From positions 62,001-126,000 of the forward strand of contig JACRCN010000094.1 in the NCBI GenBank assembly GCA_016219005.1: a stretch of DNA of 64,000 nucleotides, written 5' to 3'. This document shows positions 1 to 8,506 of the stretch, one piece after another. Origin of the DNA: Deltaproteobacteria bacterium. GTDB taxonomy: Bacteria; Desulfobacterota; Desulfobacteria; Desulfobacterales; SpSt-501. The notes beneath the pieces are model-generated. The model had not been told where the DNA came from. It saw only the letters and a list, made by a program, of their open reading frames with translations, and ran no database searches. Numbering within the stretch: the first letter of the stretch is position 1; each line of letters opens with the position of its first letter. A program made the position numbers and the translations under genes.

Positions 1-1172
1 TGCTGGAGGGCAATCCCCACAGTGTCATCGAAGGCATGATCATCGGTGCCATCGCCATCGGGTCCAACCAAGGCTACGTCTACGTGCGGCACGAATACCC
101 GCTGGCCGTCACCAACCTGACCATGGCCCTCAAGAGCGCCCGGGAGCTGGGCCTGCTGGGGGAGAATGTTCTCGGCAGCGGCTTCGGTTTTGACATCCAC
201 ATCAGCCGCGGTGGCGGGGCCTTTGTCTGCGGGGAGTCCACGGCCCTGATGGCCTCGCTCGAAGGCAAGCCCGGCCGCCCCCGGGCCAAATACGTCCATA
301 CCGTTGAAAAAGGTTTCAGGGACGGCCCCTCCAACCTTAACAACGTCGAGACCTGGGCCAACGTTCCGGTAATCGTCAACCAGGGCGCGACCTGGTACGC
401 GGCCATCGGCACTGAAAAAAGCAAGGGCACCAAAATCTTCTCCCTGGTCGGCAAAGTCGTGAACACCGGCCTGGTGGAAGTGCCCATGGGAACCACCCTG
501 CGCCAGATCATCTTCGATATCGGCGGGGGGGTCCCTAAAAAGAAGAAATTCAAGGCCGTTCAGACCGGAGGCCCTTCCGGCGGCTGCATCCCGGAACAGT
601 TCCTTGACCTGCCCGTGGATTTCGACGAATTGGCCAAGGTGGGGTCCATCATGGGTTCGGGCGGCATGATCGTCATGGACCAGGACACCTGCATGGTGGA
701 CCTGGCCCGCTATTTTGTGGAATTCCTCAAGGATGAGTCCTGCGGACAATGCAATCCATGCCGCGAGGGCCTCAAGAACATGCTGGACATCTTGACCGAC
801 ATCTGCCAGGGCCGCGGCAAGGAAGGCGATATCGAACTGCTGGAAGAAATCGGCATGATGATGCAGAAGCTTTCCCTCTGTGGACTGGGGACCTCCGCCC
901 CGAATCCCGTGCTGACCAACATTTTGTACTTCCGGCACGAATACGAGGCCCACATCCGGGATAAAAAATGCCCGGCCGGCATCTGCAAGCCGCTTTTTCA
1001 CTACGACATCGATCCGGAAAGCTGCACCGGCTGCCACATCTGCTTTCAGAAGTGCCCCCAGCAGGCGGTATCCGGGGACAAAAAGAAACCCCACACCATC
1101 AACCAGGACACCTGCATCAAATGCGGCATCTGTTACGACGGATGCAAGTTCGATGCAATCAAGATTTGCTGA
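1..1172 (+). CDS. NuoF-like NADH-binding flavoprotein (HndC type), 5' end outside the window
   Basis: This is the 3' part of a NuoF/HndC-type subunit, which binds NADH and FMN and passes electrons to iron-sulfur clusters. The frame is open from base 3, and its first residues ([20 protein letters not shown]) are already inside the conserved NuoF core. A glycine-rich [13 protein letters not shown] segment, the NLNNVET motif and the [12 protein letters not shown] cysteine motif of the C-terminal 4Fe-4S cluster are all visible. After the NuoF core come two ferredoxin-type motifs ([12 protein letters not shown] and [11 protein letters not shown]), an extension typical of HndC/HydB-type soluble bifurcating complexes and absent from respiratory complex I NuoF. 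It precedes the HdrA fusion by 20 bases and is surely in the same operon; a NuoE-like partner probably lies just upstream. The family call is firm, the physiological partner is inferred. Confidence 0.93.
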   Translation, partial: LEGNPHSVIEGMIIGAIAIGSNQGYVYVRHEYPLAVTNLTMALKSARELGLLGENVLGSGFGFDIHISRGGGAFVCGESTALMASLEGKPGRPRAKYVHTVEKGFRDGPSNLNNVETWANVPVIVNQGATWYAAIGTEKSKGTKIFSLVGKVVNTGLVEVPMGTTLRQIIFDIGGGVPKKKKFKAVQTGGPSGGCIPEQFLDLPVDFDELAKVGSIMGSGGMIVMDQDTCMVDLARYFVEFLKDESCGQCNPCREGLKNMLDILTDICQGRGKEGDIELLEEIGMMMQKLSLCGLGTSAPNPVLTNILYFRHEYEAHIRDKKCPAGICKPLFHYDIDPESCTGCHICFQKCPQQAVSGDKKKPHTINQDTCIKCGICYDGCKFDAIKIC

Positions 1173-1192
1173 TTCTTTAAGGAAATGACCTC

Positions 1193-4100
1193 ATGATCAC
1201 ATTCAAGCTAAACGGCCAGGCGGTTCAAGGCGAAAAAGGGCAGTACATCCTTCAGGTGGCGGAGAAATTCGGCGTCGACATCCCTACCCTCTGCCATCAC
1301 AAGGCACTGGAACCCGCGGGCATGTGCCGCCTGTGCACGGTGGAAGTGTTCGATGGGCGCCGGACGCGCTACGTCACCTCCTGCAACTATCCCATCTGGG
1401 AAGGCATGGAGGTCAAGACCGACACGGAGATCCTGCGGGATGGGCGCAAGCTGATCGTCGAGATGCTGCTGGCACGCTGCCCGGAATCAAAGACCGTTCA
1501 AACCCTCGCCGGGGACTACGGCATCGTCAAGCCGCGATTTCGAACCGGGGATGACACCTGCATCCTGTGCGGTCTGTGCACGCGGATGTGCGAGCGCATC
1601 GGCGCCAACGCCATCACCCTCACCCAGCGCGGCCTGGACATGAAGGTCGACACCCCGTTCAGCATCAATACCGAGGCCTGCATCGCCTGCGGGGCGTGCG
1701 CCTTCGTCTGCCCCACCGGCCACATCACTTACGATAAAATCACGGCCTGCGTGACCCAGCGGCCGGGCAAACCGATCCCCTCCGAATACGACGTGGGCCT
1801 CAAGGGGCGAAAACCCGTCTATGTTCCTTACGCCCAGGCCGTGCCCAACACCCCGGCCATCGACCGCAGCACCTGCATCCATTTCAAGACCGGCGGCTGC
1901 AAGGTCTGTGTCGAGTTCTGCGGGGTGGACGCCATCGACCACACGATGCAGGACGAGACGGTCGAGGTCAATGTCGGCTCCATTATCCTGGCGCCTGGCT
2001 TCGAGCCGTTCGACCCCTCCAAGTTCGACAGCTACAACTACACCAATCTCCCGAATGTGATCACCGCCATGGAGATGGAGCGCATGCTGTCGGCCTCCGG
2101 CCCCACGGGCGGCCATCTGGTGCGTATGTCCGACCACAAGGAACCGAAGAAAATCGCCTGGTTCCAGTGTGTCGGCTCACGGGACATGAACAAGTGCGAC
2201 AACTCTTACTGCTCCTCGGTGTGCTGCATGTACGCCATCAAGGAGGCCGTTATCGCCAAGGAGCACGCCGGCAAGGACCTGGACTGCGCCGTTTTCTTCA
2301 TGGACATACGCACGCACGGCAAGGATTTCGAACGCTTCTATAACAGCGCCAAAGAGAAGCACGGCGTGCGTTTCATCCGCAGCCGCGTACACTCGATCAC
2401 CCCGGTCGGCGACAGCGGCGACCTGGAGGTCCGCTACATCACCGAATCGGGCGAGCTGGCCACCGAGATCTTCGACATGATCGTGCTTTCGGTCGGCATG
2501 GAGATTTCTCCCGATGTCGTGGAAATCGCCCGGAAAATGGGCATCCAGCTCAGCGAGGGCCGCTTCTGCCGGACGGGCTCCTTCAACCCTGTGGCAACTT
2601 CCAAGGAAGGGGTTTTTGTCTGCGGTGCCTTCCAGGGCCCCAAGGACATCCCCCAGTCGGTCGTCGACTCCAGTGCGGCGGCCACCGCCGCCGGCGAGAT
2701 CCTCAGTGCTGCCCGCAACTCGATGACGAAGGTCAGAGAAGTCGTTGCCGAAACCAATGTGGTCAACGAGCGACCGCGCATCGGGGTCTTCGTCTGCCGG
2801 TGCGGCGTCAACATCGCCGGTGTCGTGGATGTGCCCTCGGTAGCCGAATATGCGAAAACGCTGCCGTACGTCGAATTCGCCACGGACAACCTCTACTCCT
2901 GCTCCCAAGACACCCAGGAGACCATCTCCCAGATCATCAAGCAGAAAAAGCTGAGCCGGGTGGTGGTTGCGGCTTGTACGCCCAAAACTCACGAACCGCT
3001 CTTCCAGGAGACCCTCATCACCGCCGGCTTGAACAAATACCTGTTCGAGATGGCCAACATCCGCAACCACGACTCATGGGTGCACCGCAACAACCCGGAT
3101 CTCGCCACCCAAAAGGCCAAAGATCTCGTGCGCATGGCCGTGTCCAAGGCCGCGCTCATCCAGCCCCTCAAGGAAGCCGAGCTGGACATCCATCAAACCG
3201 CCATGGTGATCGGCGGCGGCCTTTCCGGCATGGCGTCGGCGCGCAGCCTTGCCCGACAGGGCTATGAAACCCACATCGTCGAAAAGAGCGACCGGCTCGG
3301 CGGTCAGGCCCTAAACCTCTACCGCACCGCCAAGGGCGAGGATGTCCAGAAGCATCTGGCCGAGATGACCGCGGAGCTTCAAAAAGATCCCAGGATCCAC
3401 GTTCATTTAAACAGCACCCTCTCCCAAGTGGACGGGTTTGTAGGCAGTTTCAAAACGACGATATCGACCGATGGGTCGGCTAAAGTCCTCGAGCATGGGG
3501 TGGCCGTCATTGCAACCGGCGGCTCACCGTACAAACCCACGGAATACGGCTACGGCACGGACCCGCGCATCCTGACGGCCCTCGACCTCGACCGCCGGAT
3601 CATGGACCGCGACCCCGCGCTCAAGCGGCTCAACAGCGCGGTCTTCATCCAGTGCGTGGGCTCCCGCGAGCCGGAGCGGCCCTACTGCTCGCGGGTGTGC
3701 TGCACCCACTCGGTGGACAACGCGATTCACCTGAAAGAAACCAACCCGGAGATGAACGTCTTCGTGCTCTACCGGGACCTGCGCACCTACGGCGAGCGCG
3801 AGCTGCTTTACAAAAAGGCCCGCTCCCTGGGGGTCATCTTCATCCGCTTCGCGCGCGAGGACAAACCCAAGGTGAAGGTTGAAAACGGGCGGCTGCTGGT
3901 CACCGTGACCGACCACATCCTCGGCCGGGCCCTCGAGCTCGAGGCCGACCTGCTGACGCTGGCGACCGCCATCCTGCCCAACCGGGACGAGAAGCTTGCC
4001 AACTTCTTCAAAGTGCCGCTCAACGCCGACGGCTTCTTCGTGGAACGGCACGCCAAGCTCGGCCCTTCGGAGTTCGCCACCGACGGCGTCTTTCTGTGCG

Positions 4101-4450
4101 GGCTGGCCCACTATCCGAAGCCGATCGACGAGGCCATCGCCCAGGGCCAGGCCGCGGCCTCCCGCGCCGTGACCCTGCTCGCGCGCAAGAAGATCTACAC
4201 GAGCGGCACGGTGGCCGAGGTCGACCCGCGCCTGTGCAGCCAGTGCGGCGTGTGCATCTCGATCTGCCCGTACTCGGCCCCGTCCTGGATCGAGAAGGGT
4301 CCGTTTGCCGCCAAGGCCCAGGTCAACCCGGTGCTGTGCAAGGGCTGCGGGCTGTGTGTCGCCTCCTGCCGCTCCGGGGCGATCCACCTCAAGGGCTTCG
4401 ACAACGACCAGATCTTCGCCCAGATCTTCAGCCTGAGCGAGGCGGTGTAA
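1193..4450 (+). CDS. NuoG-like/tandem HdrA fusion protein, flavin- and iron-sulfur-rich
   Basis: A 1085-residue electron-transfer hub. Residues 1-80 form a plant-type 2Fe-2S domain (C34, C45, C48, C64). Residues 120-180 carry two 4Fe-4S motifs (C123/126/129/133 and C163/166/169/173), as in the NuoG N-terminus. Residues ~225-520 resemble the C-terminal part of HdrA (CVGSRDMNKCDNSYCSSVCC) without an obvious dinucleotide fold. Residues ~525-1030 form a second, fuller HdrA with an FAD motif near 670 (VIGGGLSGMASA) and another CVGSRE...CSRVCC block. The last ~60 residues hold two more ferredoxin motifs (CSQCGVCISIC, CKGCGLCVASC). HdrA flavin is the bifurcating centre in heterodisulfide reductases. 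HdrB and HdrC are not found nearby. The start has a ribosome site (aaggaaatga). The architecture is certain from sequence; bifurcation is inferred from the family. Confidence 0.92.
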   Translation: MITFKLNGQAVQGEKGQYILQVAEKFGVDIPTLCHHKALEPAGMCRLCTVEVFDGRRTRYVTSCNYPIWEGMEVKTDTEILRDGRKLIVEMLLARCPESKTVQTLAGDYGIVKPRFRTGDDTCILCGLCTRMCERIGANAITLTQRGLDMKVDTPFSINTEACIACGACAFVCPTGHITYDKITACVTQRPGKPIPSEYDVGLKGRKPVYVPYAQAVPNTPAIDRSTCIHFKTGGCKVCVEFCGVDAIDHTMQDETVEVNVGSIILAPGFEPFDPSKFDSYNYTNLPNVITAMEMERMLSASGPTGGHLVRMSDHKEPKKIAWFQCVGSRDMNKCDNSYCSSVCCMYAIKEAVIAKEHAGKDLDCAVFFMDIRTHGKDFERFYNSAKEKHGVRFIRSRVHSITPVGDSGDLEVRYITESGELATEIFDMIVLSVGMEISPDVVEIARKMGIQLSEGRFCRTGSFNPVATSKEGVFVCGAFQGPKDIPQSVVDSSAAATAAGEILSAARNSMTKVREVVAETNVVNERPRIGVFVCRCGVNIAGVVDVPSVAEYAKTLPYVEFATDNLYSCSQDTQETISQIIKQKKLSRVVVAACTPKTHEPLFQETLITAGLNKYLFEMANIRNHDSWVHRNNPDLATQKAKDLVRMAVSKAALIQPLKEAELDIHQTAMVIGGGLSGMASARSLARQGYETHIVEKSDRLGGQALNLYRTAKGEDVQKHLAEMTAELQKDPRIHVHLNSTLSQVDGFVGSFKTTISTDGSAKVLEHGVAVIATGGSPYKPTEYGYGTDPRILTALDLDRRIMDRDPALKRLNSAVFIQCVGSREPERPYCSRVCCTHSVDNAIHLKETNPEMNVFVLYRDLRTYGERELLYKKARSLGVIFIRFAREDKPKVKVENGRLLVTVTDHILGRALELEADLLTLATAILPNRDEKLANFFKVPLNADGFFVERHAKLGPSEFATDGVFLCGLAHYPKPIDEAIAQGQAAASRAVTLLARKKIYTSGTVAEVDPRLCSQCGVCISICPYSAPSWIEKGPFAAKAQVNPVLCKGCGLCVASCRSGAIHLKGFDNDQIFAQIFSLSEAV

Positions 4451-4477
4451 GAAAACAAGATATGCGAGGAGAAAAAA

Positions 4478-4909
4478 ATGAGTGAGTGGGAACCGAAAAT
4501 CGCCGCATTCCTGTGCAACTGGTGCAGCTATGGGGCCGCCGATCTGGCCGGCGTCGGCCGCATGGAATACCCTCCCAACGTCAGGGTGATCCGCATTCCC
4601 TGCACCGGCCGCATGGACCCCAAGTTCTTCCTGGCGGCACTGCGCGAGGGGGCCGATGGCGTCTGGGTTTCGGGGTGACATCCCGGCGAATGCCATTACC
4701 TGGAAGGTAATTACTACGCCCGCCGCAAATTCGCATTGTTCAAGAACCTGATGGAGCACATGGGGATCGAGCCCGGTCGCCTGCAGTTCTCCTGGATCTC
4801 CTCGGCCGAGTCCACCAAGTTCGTCGAGGTGGTCACCCAGGTCACCGCCGCCATCAAGGCCTTGGGTCCCAATTCCAACTTTGCCAAGAAAATGGCCGAG
4901 GTCGCCTAA
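4478..4909 (+). CDS. Selenocysteine-containing MvhD/FlxD-type iron-sulfur subunit (UGA at 4676-4678 read as Sec)
   Basis: Naively translated, this frame stops after 66 codons at the TGA at 4676. Translation continues in frame without interruption to a TAA at 4907, and the reading across the TGA gives G-U-HPGECHY, the exact MvhD motif in which the first position is Cys or selenocysteine. The full product is 143 residues with C13, C16, C42, U67 and C72 as cluster ligands or redox residues. MvhD/FlxD passes electrons between a hydrogenase or NAD(P)H flavoprotein and HdrA. It sits 27 bases after the HdrA fusion and one base before the next gene, in keeping with that role. A short hairpin of the bacterial SECIS kind follows the TGA. 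A Sec form of this subunit is known from methanogens and some deltaproteobacteria. Confidence in the recoding is high. Confidence 0.93.
4676..4712 (+). promoter_or_regulatory. Bacterial SECIS-like element: UGA Sec codon plus downstream hairpin
   Basis: The TGA at 4676-4678 is followed by a perfect six-base-pair stem, attacc (4695-4700) with ggtaat (4706-4711), closing a five-base loop tggaa that contains GG. The loop starts about 22 bases after the UGA, in the range seen for bacterial SECIS elements recognised by SelB. The hairpin lies inside the coding sequence, as is normal in bacteria. Folding was judged by eye. Confidence 0.75.
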
Positions 4910-4910
4910 C

Positions 4911-5858
4911 ATGCTGAGCTACACCGAAAAGATCAGAGAAATCGCCGGGCGTCTGCTGCAGTCCGGCGCCGTGGAGATGGTCATCGGGTTCCGCGCGGGG
5001 ACCGTGCCGATGATGAATGAGCCGCATTTCGCCAAAACACCCGCCGACGTCCAGAAACTGGTATGGGACAGCCACTGCGGCATCAACCTGGCCAACTACC
5101 TGACCGACCGCAAGGAAAAAATCGGGGTGCTGGCCAAGGGCTGCGACTCGCGCAACATCGTGACCCACATCATCGAGAACAAGATCAAGCGCGAGCAGCT
5201 CGTGATCATCGGCGTGCCCTGCAAGGGCATGGTCGACAAGCGCAAAATCGCGATGAAGGCCGAGACCGAGATCACCGAGGTGATCGAGGCCGAGACCACC
5301 ATCACCGCCAAGGGCCATGGGTTCAGCAAAACGTTCGAAAAAAAGGATGTGCTGCAGCACAATTGCTCGCTGTGCATCCACCGCAACCCGGTGATCCACG
5401 ACGAGATGGTGGCGCCACCGGTCGTGGAGCAGCAAGGGGTGGACCGCTACGCGGACGTGCGCAGTATCGCAGCCATGACGCCCGAGCAGCGCTGGAAGTA
5501 CTTCGAGGACCTGCTGGCGCCCTGCATTCGCTGCTACGCCTGCCGCAACGCCTGCCCGCTGTGCTACTGCCCGACCTGCTTCGTGGACGAATCCCGGCCG
5601 CAGTGGGTCGGCAAGAGCCTGGACCCGAGCGATGTGCGCACCTTCCACTTCCTGCGGGCCTATCACTGCGCCGGACGCTGCACGGACTGCGGCGCCTGCG
5701 AGCGCGCCTGCCCGGTGGGGATCAACATGCGGACCTTCACCAAGAAGCTCGAGCAGGACTGCCTCGATCTGTTCGGCTGGGAGGTGGGTCTGGACCCGGA
5801 GGTGCGGCCGCCGCTCGACGTCTACCGGCCGCAGGACCCGAACGACTTCATCAAGTAA
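4911..5858 (+). CDS. 4Fe-4S protein of the FlxC/FrhB-FdhB-like kind
   Basis: A 315-residue cytoplasmic iron-sulfur protein. The N-terminal ~150 residues resemble the F420-reducing hydrogenase/formate dehydrogenase beta-type fold (VLAKGCDSRNIV, VIIGVPCKGM). The C-terminal half holds cysteine clusters CIRCYACRNACPLCYC and CTDCGACERACPVGI, which should bind two 4Fe-4S centres; further cysteines (HNCSLCIHRNP, near residue 155) could bind another. The ATG at 4911 was chosen because it lies directly after the stop of the MvhD gene; a longer open frame begins at 4881 but would overlap that gene. Position between MvhD/FlxD and the next two genes suggests it is the FlxC-type wire of a Flx-Hdr complex. 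The exact family name is less sure than the iron-sulfur character. Confidence 0.82.
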   Translation: MLSYTEKIREIAGRLLQSGAVEMVIGFRAGTVPMMNEPHFAKTPADVQKLVWDSHCGINLANYLTDRKEKIGVLAKGCDSRNIVTHIIENKIKREQLVIIGVPCKGMVDKRKIAMKAETEITEVIEAETTITAKGHGFSKTFEKKDVLQHNCSLCIHRNPVIHDEMVAPPVVEQQGVDRYADVRSIAAMTPEQRWKYFEDLLAPCIRCYACRNACPLCYCPTCFVDESRPQWVGKSLDPSDVRTFHFLRAYHCAGRCTDCGACERACPVGINMRTFTKKLEQDCLDLFGWEVGLDPEVRPPLDVYRPQDPNDFIK

Positions 5859-5906
5859 AGCGCTCGGCGCTTTCACGCATACCCATTTCACGCAGAGGCT
5901 TTGGAA

Positions 5907-6977
5907 ATGAAGATGATCACGATCAACAAGAGCGAGTGGGCGGACGGCCTGCAAAAGGCGGCCCAGGCCTATCGGCTGTTCGGCCCGGTGAAGGAAAAGG
6001 AGTTCCACAGCTTCAAACGCCTCCAGGACGGCGTGCTGCCGGACCTCGCCTGCCTTAACACCCGGCTGTCCCCCAAGCACCTCATCTACCCCCAGTCCGA
6101 GGTGATGTTCGATTACACGCTCGACGAGAGCCGGGCGGATCACCACATCCTGAAGGAAGCCGCGCGGGACGATTCGCCCCAGGCCGTCGTCGGCATCCGG
6201 CCCTGCGACGCCAAGGCCTTCGTGCTGGTGCGCATGAATTTCGACACACCGGAATACCAGGACCCCTACTGGATCCGCGCCTACGAGGCCACCACCCTGG
6301 TGGGGCTGGGCTGTGCTGCCCCCTGCAGTTCCTGCTTCTGCACCACGGCCGGCTGCGGGCCCTACCACGAGGAAGGGCTGGACGTGCTCCTGGCCGACGC
6401 CGGCAATCACTACCTGGCCAAGGTGCTGACCGAAAAAGGCGCGAAATTCGTGGCCGCGGCCGGCTGGAAGACCGCCGCCGAGCCCCAGGCCGCCGATCGG
6501 ACGATCGCGGCCCTGAAACAGGCATCCGAGTCCAAGATCACCTCGTTCGTGCAGACGGATAACCTGAGGTCCACCGAAACCACCGATCTTCACAACGCCG
6601 CCTTCTGGGAGGAGGTCTCCTTCTCGTGCATCAACTGCGGCACCTGCACCTTTTCCTGCCCGACCTGCTGGTGCTTCGATATCCAGGACGAAAACCGCGG
6701 AAAGGCCGGGGTGCGGATGAAGAACTGGGACAGCTGCATGTACCCGCTTTTCACCCTGCACGGCACCGGCCACAACCCCCGGGGCACCAAGCTGCACCGG
6801 GTGCGGCAGCGCTTCATGCACAAGCTCAAGTACTTCGTTGACAAATACGACCGCGGCATCCACTGCGTGGGCTGCGGCCGCTGCGTGCGCCTGTGCCCGG
6901 TCAACATCGACATCCGCCGGGTGTGCAACATGATGAACAACTTCGCCGCCTCGGGCGCGGCCTGTGCCATTGAATGA
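5907..6977 (+). CDS. 4Fe-4S dicluster protein, AsrA/HydB/FlxB-like
   Basis: About 356 residues. The family (anaerobic sulfite reductase subunit A, cytoplasmic hydrogenase beta subunit, FlxB) carries electrons between 2Fe-2S/FAD reductases and partner enzymes. Visible features are the N-terminal domain with a GIRPCDAKAF motif, a cysteine patch LGCAAPCSSCFCTTAGCG near residue 135, and two C-terminal ferredoxin motifs, CINCGTCTFSCPTCWC (near 240) and CVGCGRCVRLCPVNI (near 325). The ATG at 5907 was preferred over an upstream TTG at 5901; a weak ribosome site (gcagagg) precedes it. It is 48 bases after the previous iron-sulfur gene, in the same orientation, and is followed by the matching FAD/NAD(P) subunit, the usual AsrA-AsrB or FlxB-FlxA pairing. 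Confidence 0.85.
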   Translation: MKMITINKSEWADGLQKAAQAYRLFGPVKEKEFHSFKRLQDGVLPDLACLNTRLSPKHLIYPQSEVMFDYTLDESRADHHILKEAARDDSPQAVVGIRPCDAKAFVLVRMNFDTPEYQDPYWIRAYEATTLVGLGCAAPCSSCFCTTAGCGPYHEEGLDVLLADAGNHYLAKVLTEKGAKFVAAAGWKTAAEPQAADRTIAALKQASESKITSFVQTDNLRSTETTDLHNAAFWEEVSFSCINCGTCTFSCPTCWCFDIQDENRGKAGVRMKNWDSCMYPLFTLHGTGHNPRGTKLHRVRQRFMHKLKYFVDKYDRGIHCVGCGRCVRLCPVNIDIRRVCNMMNNFAASGAACAIE

Positions 6978-7152
6978 AGCTCAGCCGGATATTATATTTT
7001 CATATGTTCAGACAGGCCGTTCCGAAATGCCCAACCGCAAGGCTTGCGAAGTCGCAAGGAGTAAGGCCTACGAATAGGACGCCGCAGCGACGAGGGACGA
7101 GCGTAACGCCGCAGATGGGTATTTATCGACAGCCTGCCAGGGAGGATCAGCC
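6978..7152 (+). repeat. 175-base intergenic element with palindrome and internal direct repeat
   Basis: This gap interrupts an otherwise tight operon. It contains a perfect palindrome with 7-base arms (cttgcga/tcgcaag, 7044-7059) and the nine-base word acgccgcag twice, about 30 bases apart. Its base order is unlike the flanking genes and it codes for nothing I recognise. It has the look of a dispersed intergenic repeat inserted into the operon, but no second copy lies in this window, so the repeat status is untested. The ribosome site of the next gene (agggaggatcagcc) lies at its right edge. Confidence 0.4.
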
Positions 7153-7998
7153 GTGCTAAACCCGTACCTGCCCTATCCGGTCCGCATCGACGACATCGCA
7201 GTCGAGACCGAGGACAAGAATCTCAAGACCTTCAAGTTCACGTTCCTGGACCCCGGGGACGAACAGAAATTCGCTTACAAGGCCGGCCAGTTCGCGGAGT
7301 TGTCGGTGACCGGCAAGGGGGAGATCCCCATCGGCATCGCCTCCTCCCCGACCGAAAAGGGCTTCGTCATGTTCACGGTGAACAGGGTCGGATTGGTGTC
7401 CTCCCACATGCACGCCATGAAACCCGGGGATGTCATGGGGATCCGCGGGCCGATGGGCAACTGCTACCCGTGGGAGCGCATGCAGGGCAAAAACGTCGTC
7501 ATCATCGGCGGCGGCTTCGCCTTCACCACCCTGCGCTCATCCATCGTCTACATGCTGCACCCGGACAATCGGCCGAAATTCAAGGACATTCACGTGATCT
7601 ACGGCGCCCGCGGCCCCGGCATGCTCCTGTACCGGGACGAGCTCGCCGAGTGGGAGCGGCGGGACGACATCCACATGCACATCACGGTGGACGCCACCAC
7701 CGACCCCAACTGGAAATACAACGTGGGCTTTGTCCCGGCCATCACCGAGAAAAAAGCGCCGCCGGCCGGCGACGACACCTATGCCATCATCTGCGGGCCG
7801 CCGATCATGATCAAGTTCACCCAGCCGGTGCTCGACCGGCTCGGCTATTCCCACGACAAGATCATCATGTCGCTGGAGAACCGCATGAAGTGCGGCATCG
7901 GCATGTGCGGCCGCTGCAACATCGGCAAGGAGTTCGTGTGCAAGGACGGCCCCGTGTTCACCCTGGAGCAGCTGAATAAGACGCCCCGGGAGTATTGA
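7153..7998 (+). CDS. FAD/NAD(P)-binding reductase with 2Fe-2S site, AsrB/FlxA-like
   Basis: 281 residues, GTG start with ribosome site ggagg eight bases upstream. It belongs to the ferredoxin-NADP reductase-like family that includes AsrB, hydrogenase gamma subunits, FlxA and the PyrK electron-transfer subunit of dihydroorotate dehydrogenase. An FAD-binding barrel occupies residues ~1-100 (IGIASSPTEKG), a nucleotide-binding fold follows (VVIIGGGFAFTTLRS, then YAIICGPPIMI), and the C-terminus has the 2Fe-2S motif CGIGMCGRCNIGKEFVCKDGPVF. It should oxidise NAD(P)H and pass electrons to the iron-sulfur subunits encoded upstream. With the NuoF-like subunit at the operon start this gives two separate pyridine-nucleotide entry points in one gene set. 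Confidence 0.9.
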   Translation: MLNPYLPYPVRIDDIAVETEDKNLKTFKFTFLDPGDEQKFAYKAGQFAELSVTGKGEIPIGIASSPTEKGFVMFTVNRVGLVSSHMHAMKPGDVMGIRGPMGNCYPWERMQGKNVVIIGGGFAFTTLRSSIVYMLHPDNRPKFKDIHVIYGARGPGMLLYRDELAEWERRDDIHMHITVDATTDPNWKYNVGFVPAITEKKAPPAGDDTYAIICGPPIMIKFTQPVLDRLGYSHDKIIMSLENRMKCGIGMCGRCNIGKEFVCKDGPVFTLEQLNKTPREY

Positions 7999-8013
7999 AA
8001 CGGCATTTTCGTA

Positions 8014-8042
8014 TTGACATATCCGCTGGCTTCATTTAGACA
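8014..8042 (+). promoter_or_regulatory. Possible sigma-70 promoter for dsrC
   Basis: A perfect -35 box (ttgaca, 8014-8019) is followed 17 bases later by tagaca (8037-8042), a poor -10. A separate promoter would fit the 118-base gap and the usual high level of DsrC, but the -10 is weak. Confidence 0.35.
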
Positions 8043-8116
8043 AGAATCTTCGATAGAGGCATATCCGACAGACCGTTTACCCGTAACATCAACATTACGA
8101 TAAGGAGGACGTTTAC

Positions 8117-8434
8117 ATGCCAACAGTAGAATTCATGGGAAAATCGTTCAGCGTAGATGAAGACGGTTTTATCGATTCCTACACGAACTGGGGTCCCGAA
8201 TGGGTCCAGTACGTCAAAGCGCAGGAAGGTATCGAAGAGATGACCGAAGAGCACAAAAAGCTCATCGAAGTGCTCCGCGACTACTACGAGAAGAACGGCA
8301 TCGCCCCGATGGTGCGGGTGCTCTCCAAGGTCACCGGTTTCAAACTGAAACACATCTACGAGCTGTTCCCCTCCGGGCCGGGCAAGGGAGCCTGCAAGAT
8401 GGCCGGGCTGCCCAAGCCGACCGGTTGCGTTTAA
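8117..8434 (+). CDS. dsrC: DsrC, sulfur-carrier protein of dissimilatory sulfite reduction
   Basis: 105 residues with a strong ribosome site (aaggagg). DsrC is the protein co-substrate of dissimilatory sulfite reductase: its two C-terminal cysteines carry a trisulfide that is later reduced. Both are present, C93 and the penultimate C104, separated by ten residues (GACKMAGLPKPTGCV), which marks a true DsrC and not a TusE-like or single-Cys homologue. The Flx/Hdr genes end 118 bases upstream on the same strand, and a terminator follows immediately. This placement supports DsrC as electron acceptor or donor of the Flx-Hdr-like complex; that coupling is inference. dsrAB are not in the window. Confidence 0.97.
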   Translation: MPTVEFMGKSFSVDEDGFIDSYTNWGPEWVQYVKAQEGIEEMTEEHKKLIEVLRDYYEKNGIAPMVRVLSKVTGFKLKHIYELFPSGPGKGACKMAGLPKPTGCV

Positions 8435-8461
8435 TTTAGTTTTTTCCATCGATCTGGGAAG

Positions 8462-8489
8462 AGCCCTGTCGGACCGGCAGGGCTTTTTT
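8462..8489 (+). terminator. Rho-independent terminator after dsrC
   Basis: Stem agccctg (8462-8468) with cagggct (8478-8484), with an extra cgg/ccg pairing inside the loop, followed by a six-T run. It closes the dsrC transcript. Confidence 0.88.
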
Positions 8490-8506
8490 CTTTACGGCGG
8501 CACCCA

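Noticed and set aside
4676-4678. Stop codon or sequencing error splitting the MvhD gene
   Set aside because: The motif, the unbroken frame after TGA and the downstream hairpin all fit selenocysteine better.
4854-6863. 669-codon open frame on the minus strand
   Set aside because: Antisense to two clear iron-sulfur protein genes; no ribosome site or family motif.
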